Shown here piece by piece: positions 61,337 to 64,000 of a stretch of 64,000 nt of DNA. The translations under genes and the position numbers were made by a program. Origin of the DNA: Macrobrachium rosenbergii (taxonomy: Eukaryota > Arthropoda > Malacostraca > Decapoda > Palaemonidae); contig NC_089766.1 in the NCBI RefSeq assembly GCF_040412425.1, forward strand, positions 17,403,508 to 17,467,507. Reading direction: 5' to 3'. Within the stretch, counting starts at the first letter, position 1. The number at the start of each line of letters is the position of its first letter. Under the pieces are notes generated by a model. It had not been told where the DNA came from and ran no database searches. It saw nothing but the letters and a program-made list of their open reading frames with translations.

Positions 61337-61702
61337 ACAAGTAAAAACTGCGCCGAAGCCGAAGCTCAGCCACAGTCCGTTGGTGGCCTCAGCCACGGCC
61401 CATGAAACTCAACCACGGTCCGGTGGTGGCCTGTGTTGTTGGTAAATATGGCGGTGCCAGACGCACGATCATAACTAACTTTAACCTTATTAAATAAAAT
61501 AAAAACTAATGAGGCTAGAGGGCTGCAATTTGGTATGTTTGATGATTGGAGGGCGGAAGATCAACATACCAATTTGCAGCCCTCTAGCCTCACTAGTTTT
61601 TAAGATATGAGGGAGGACAGAAAAAGTGCACATGCGCATACAAAAAGCCATCTCAACGGTTTTCTTTTACAGAAAGCTAAAAAAAAAAAAAAAAAAAAAA
61701 AA
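61337..61702 (+). repeat. SINE-B copy 7 with poly(A) tail
   Basis: Complete hairpin ('gctagagggctgcaatttgg' / 'ccaatttgcagccctctagc'). It ends 'cagaaagct' followed by about 20 A. The A tail supports spread by LINE-dependent reverse transcription. Confidence 0.8.
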
Positions 61703-61825
61703 CTAGGATTCCTATTACAATCAATGAGTTCAAACTGACAGAAAAAACTTATAAAAATATAAAAAGACTTCATGTTCCATACAAAAAGGAATATTTATTT
61801 ACCACTGATTTTATCTAATTAAAAT

Positions 61826-62147
61826 TTGACTGTCAAACCAAGCGCTAAGGTATTTTCAGCCATTCAGCACTTAAGACAATGAAAAGAGGGGGTTTGAAGG
61901 GTTGAACAGCAAGATAAACAGATCCAGAAAGAAATGAAATGAAGAATAAAGATATAACAGTTCAACTGAGAGAAAACGCTCAGCTGCACTAAGAAGTCTT
62001 ACCTAGACAGACTAGACAGCAAGACTGAAGAAAGGAAGCGAGAATGAAGGTTAAGTTTAAGGCTAAAAAGTGGATGTACCTCGGGGCCGAATGAACTCTG
62101 AAACGTTTGATAATACTCAAGGTGCACCAGCAAAACCCTTCCACGGA
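61826..62147 (+). repeat. SINE-A' copy 2 (uninterrupted)
   Basis: Diverged relative of SINE-A: 'aaccaagcgctaaggtattt', 'acagcaagactgaagaaagg', 'ggggccgaatgaactctgaa', 'caaggtgcacc'. It serves as the empty-site reference for the nested copy at 22465-23187. Confidence 0.6.
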
Positions 62148-62227
62148 ATATTCATATAACATGAAAAATGAATATGAAAAATGAGTATTCTGCTAATAAT
62201 TTTGATGGGCTATGGATAAAAACTTAC

Positions 62228-62337
62228 CTCCTGAAAGGAGCCAACCTCGACGAGTGAACCAAGAGAGTCGGGGCTGGAGAATCGGGTCTGGAGTCAGAAC
62301 GAGCGAATCGGGCGAGGAACTCTTCCGGGATGTTTAC
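62228..62337 (-). CDS. Exon 1 in window of predicted host gene (36 codons)
   Basis: The acceptor 'tgcttttgcgcccag' and donor 'CAGGAG|gtaagt', a perfect donor consensus, bound 110 bp. Only one frame is open: VNIPEEFLARFARSDSRPDS, then PAPTLLVHSSRLAPFR plus two bases of the next codon, which becomes Arg when joined to exon 2. It starts in phase 0, so an earlier exon is expected beyond the window. NIPEEFLARFARS may form a short amphipathic helix. No family is recognised. Confidence 0.65.
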
Positions 62338-62802
62338 CTGGGCGCAAAAGCAAACAAACAAGTAAAATATGGTGGAAATAAACTGGCAGATAAGTGAATG
62401 TTTGCTCTTCTAGTTGGTGAGTCAGCCCAACATTCACCCATCTCTTAGTATGAGTCATCTGCAAATCAATGTCTTAAATTTTTTCTCTCTTTTCTCAACG
62501 GTACAATTAGGTGTCTCCCAGCGCCCTTGTTACTATATTCTTCATATTCTCTTTGTGTTCTTTAATCGCTCACCGAATTGAATTGAAATAATATCCATCA
62601 AGCACCACGTCATGCAGACCATATGCCATTTATAGATAAAGTATGTTCAAAGTTAATGATTGATAGGTCATATTTGATGAAGAATGTTTATATGTTGAAC
62701 GAAGTAGATTACACTTTCTATGGAGAAGTGTTCTGCTTCATCGTTAACAGAATGCACATATGTTTATATTAATTTTCTTTCCGTCACTCGATCTAACTAG
62801 AC
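62338..62802. other. No gene recognised
   Basis: AT-rich sequence upstream of the exon. Confidence 0.4.
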
Positions 62803-62971
62803 CAGAGGTTCTCAACCAAGGGAGAATTCGCCCTCTAGGGGGAAATTTCAGAGTTTCAGGGGGAGAATTGTGACCAAGGATCTTTAGACAATTTTTGAAA
62901 GTGGGCGAGGGAATGACATTCTGACATATGGTGAAAGGGTGCATGGGCCAAAAAAAGGCTGAGAACCACTG
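62803..62971. mobile_element. hAT-type MITE with 8 bp target duplication
   Basis: The ends 'cagaggttctcaacc' and 'ggctgagaaccactg' are inverted copies of the type seen in hAT elements. Identical 8 bp direct repeats AACTAGAC flank it at 62795-62802 and 62972-62979. At 169 bp it has no transposase and must have been moved in trans. Confidence 0.85.
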
Positions 62972-62979
62972 AACTAGAC

Positions 62980-64000
62980 TATTTCTTTGTTAGTGGGTGA
63001 ATTTTTGTAATTCATGAACGCGGCATTTGCTAAATTAAATATTTCAAAAGAGTGACCATTTCACGTTACTGAACTATTCCTGAAATATTCCAAAATCGTT
63101 TAACGTTAAATTTCCACTTTTCGAAGGTTATCACCAAAGGAGCGTTAACACTTGGGTTTATAAATGCGTGTAAATTCTTGTAAACTATTTCGTAAACCTG
63201 ACATTTTTACCGAAGTTATTCTTTTTCTTAGGCGGAAAATGTTGGGTATCTTTTGCATTTATACCAAGGGTTACGGGATACAATTAACTCTAATTACTAC
63301 TTGTTCCTTTAGCTGTCATGAAGACATGAGTTACGATAAATTATTTCTTAATCCTTTACCTACCATGGAGCTGTAACAGAAAATAAACAGTAAAAACTGC
63401 CTGTCTGTCCATTCTCAAACAAAGGGGTCCCAAACGGGGAATACAAAAAAAAAAAAACCTGCCTCTTCAAAAACCAAGGTACTAATATATATCAAAATAG
63501 CTATAAATAACTACCCTTCAAGAGCAATGAAAGATCACAAATAAGTATTTTGATTTTGGAAAGATTCTTTGGAATAAAGAAAAAAAAGCACATCATATAA
63601 GATACTTATCAACTTAATAAGAATTAAAAAAAAAAAAACAATAAACAAGCATTGAAAAAATATGAAAAATTCATCATAGTGCATTATCAAACACCTGTCA
63701 TACTTATTCCCTCAGTGTCTCAATCATTTTCGAGCGCAATGTTACTGATTCGTTCGTCTGATTACATCATCCTTTCGTGTTACTCATCTGATGGACACTT
63801 CATTACAACTTAATCCCTTAAAGACATGGAGAAATGCGATAAAACTAAATTCAATTTGGGATTAAGGAAGGCAACCTTTTATTAAATAAGTCTGCTCGTC
63901 GTCAAGATAATTAAGTTTTTTCCATATAATAGTCGCTCAACATGAATAATCATTACTTCCTGACACACAAATTCTGCTAAATTTTTAACGGCCCTGTTTC
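62980..64000. other. No gene recognised
   Basis: AT-rich sequence with short A runs at 63447 and 63627. No exon, RNA gene or repeat family is recognised. Confidence 0.4.

Overview
The window looks like nuclear DNA of an animal with a large, repeat-choked genome, most likely a decapod or other malacostracan crustacean. I infer this from very long AT, AG and AAT microsatellites, several short interspersed families, Penelope-like, REL-endonuclease non-LTR, CR1/Jockey-type, Ty3/Gypsy, Tc1, pogo/Tigger and hAT-type elements side by side, and a gene with widely spaced small exons. No bacterial or organellar feature is visible. No tRNA, rRNA or CRISPR locus was recognised.

The host genes are on the minus strand. 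Six short open exons with splice sites and mutually compatible phases lie, in transcript order, at 62337-62228, 34507-34383, 29708-29506, 11085-10972, 3361-3218 and 2776-2675. They look like one gene spanning almost the whole window, with introns of about 27.7, 4.7, 18.4, 7.6 and 0.44 kb. Its visible product is a low-complexity, basic, Gln/Lys/Ser-rich stretch of about 265 residues that I do not recognise. A separate intronless reading frame of 714 codons (15290-13146, minus) sits inside the 18.4 kb intron. It encodes an unrecognised basic, probably nuclear protein with an internal duplication.

Layout from left to right. 0.7-2.1 kb: decayed pogo/Tigger transposase split by a SINE-B copy. 2.2-5 kb: SINE-A, two exons, a MITE and a fold-back element in AAT repeats. 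6.9-8.4 kb: Penelope-like remnant between inverted long repeats. 8.75-10.9 kb: broken REL-endonuclease LINE next to an exon. 11-11.5 kb: degenerate minisatellite that contains an exon acceptor. 13.1-15.3 kb: the 714-codon gene. 17-20.3 kb: alternating (AG)n/spacer arrays with a CR1/Jockey-type LINE fragment. 22-25 kb: SINE-A, B, C and D copies, some nested. 26-28.4 kb: inverted-repeat structure and an unidentified transposon-like remnant. 29.5 and 34.4 kb: exons. 36-40.6 kb: AT microsatellites, a small MITE and a 265 bp duplication. 40.7-46.7 kb: a Ty3/Gypsy-type retrotransposon with integrase upstream of reverse transcriptase. 50-53.4 kb: palindromic MITE and a Tc1-like element with both terminal repeats. 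57.2-61.3 kb: a 21-unit (AG)n/spacer array that grades into a roughly 34 bp minisatellite. 62.2-63 kb: exon and a hAT-type MITE with an 8 bp target duplication.

The strongest leads are the Gag-PR-IN-RT-RH order of the Gypsy element, the phase-consistent exon chain, the 714-codon gene, the acceptor embedded in a minisatellite, and the uniform antisense orientation of SINE-A and SINE-B relative to the host gene. The family names SINE-A to SINE-D, family E, family G and family H are labels used only here. All calls come from reading the sequence; no database search was made.
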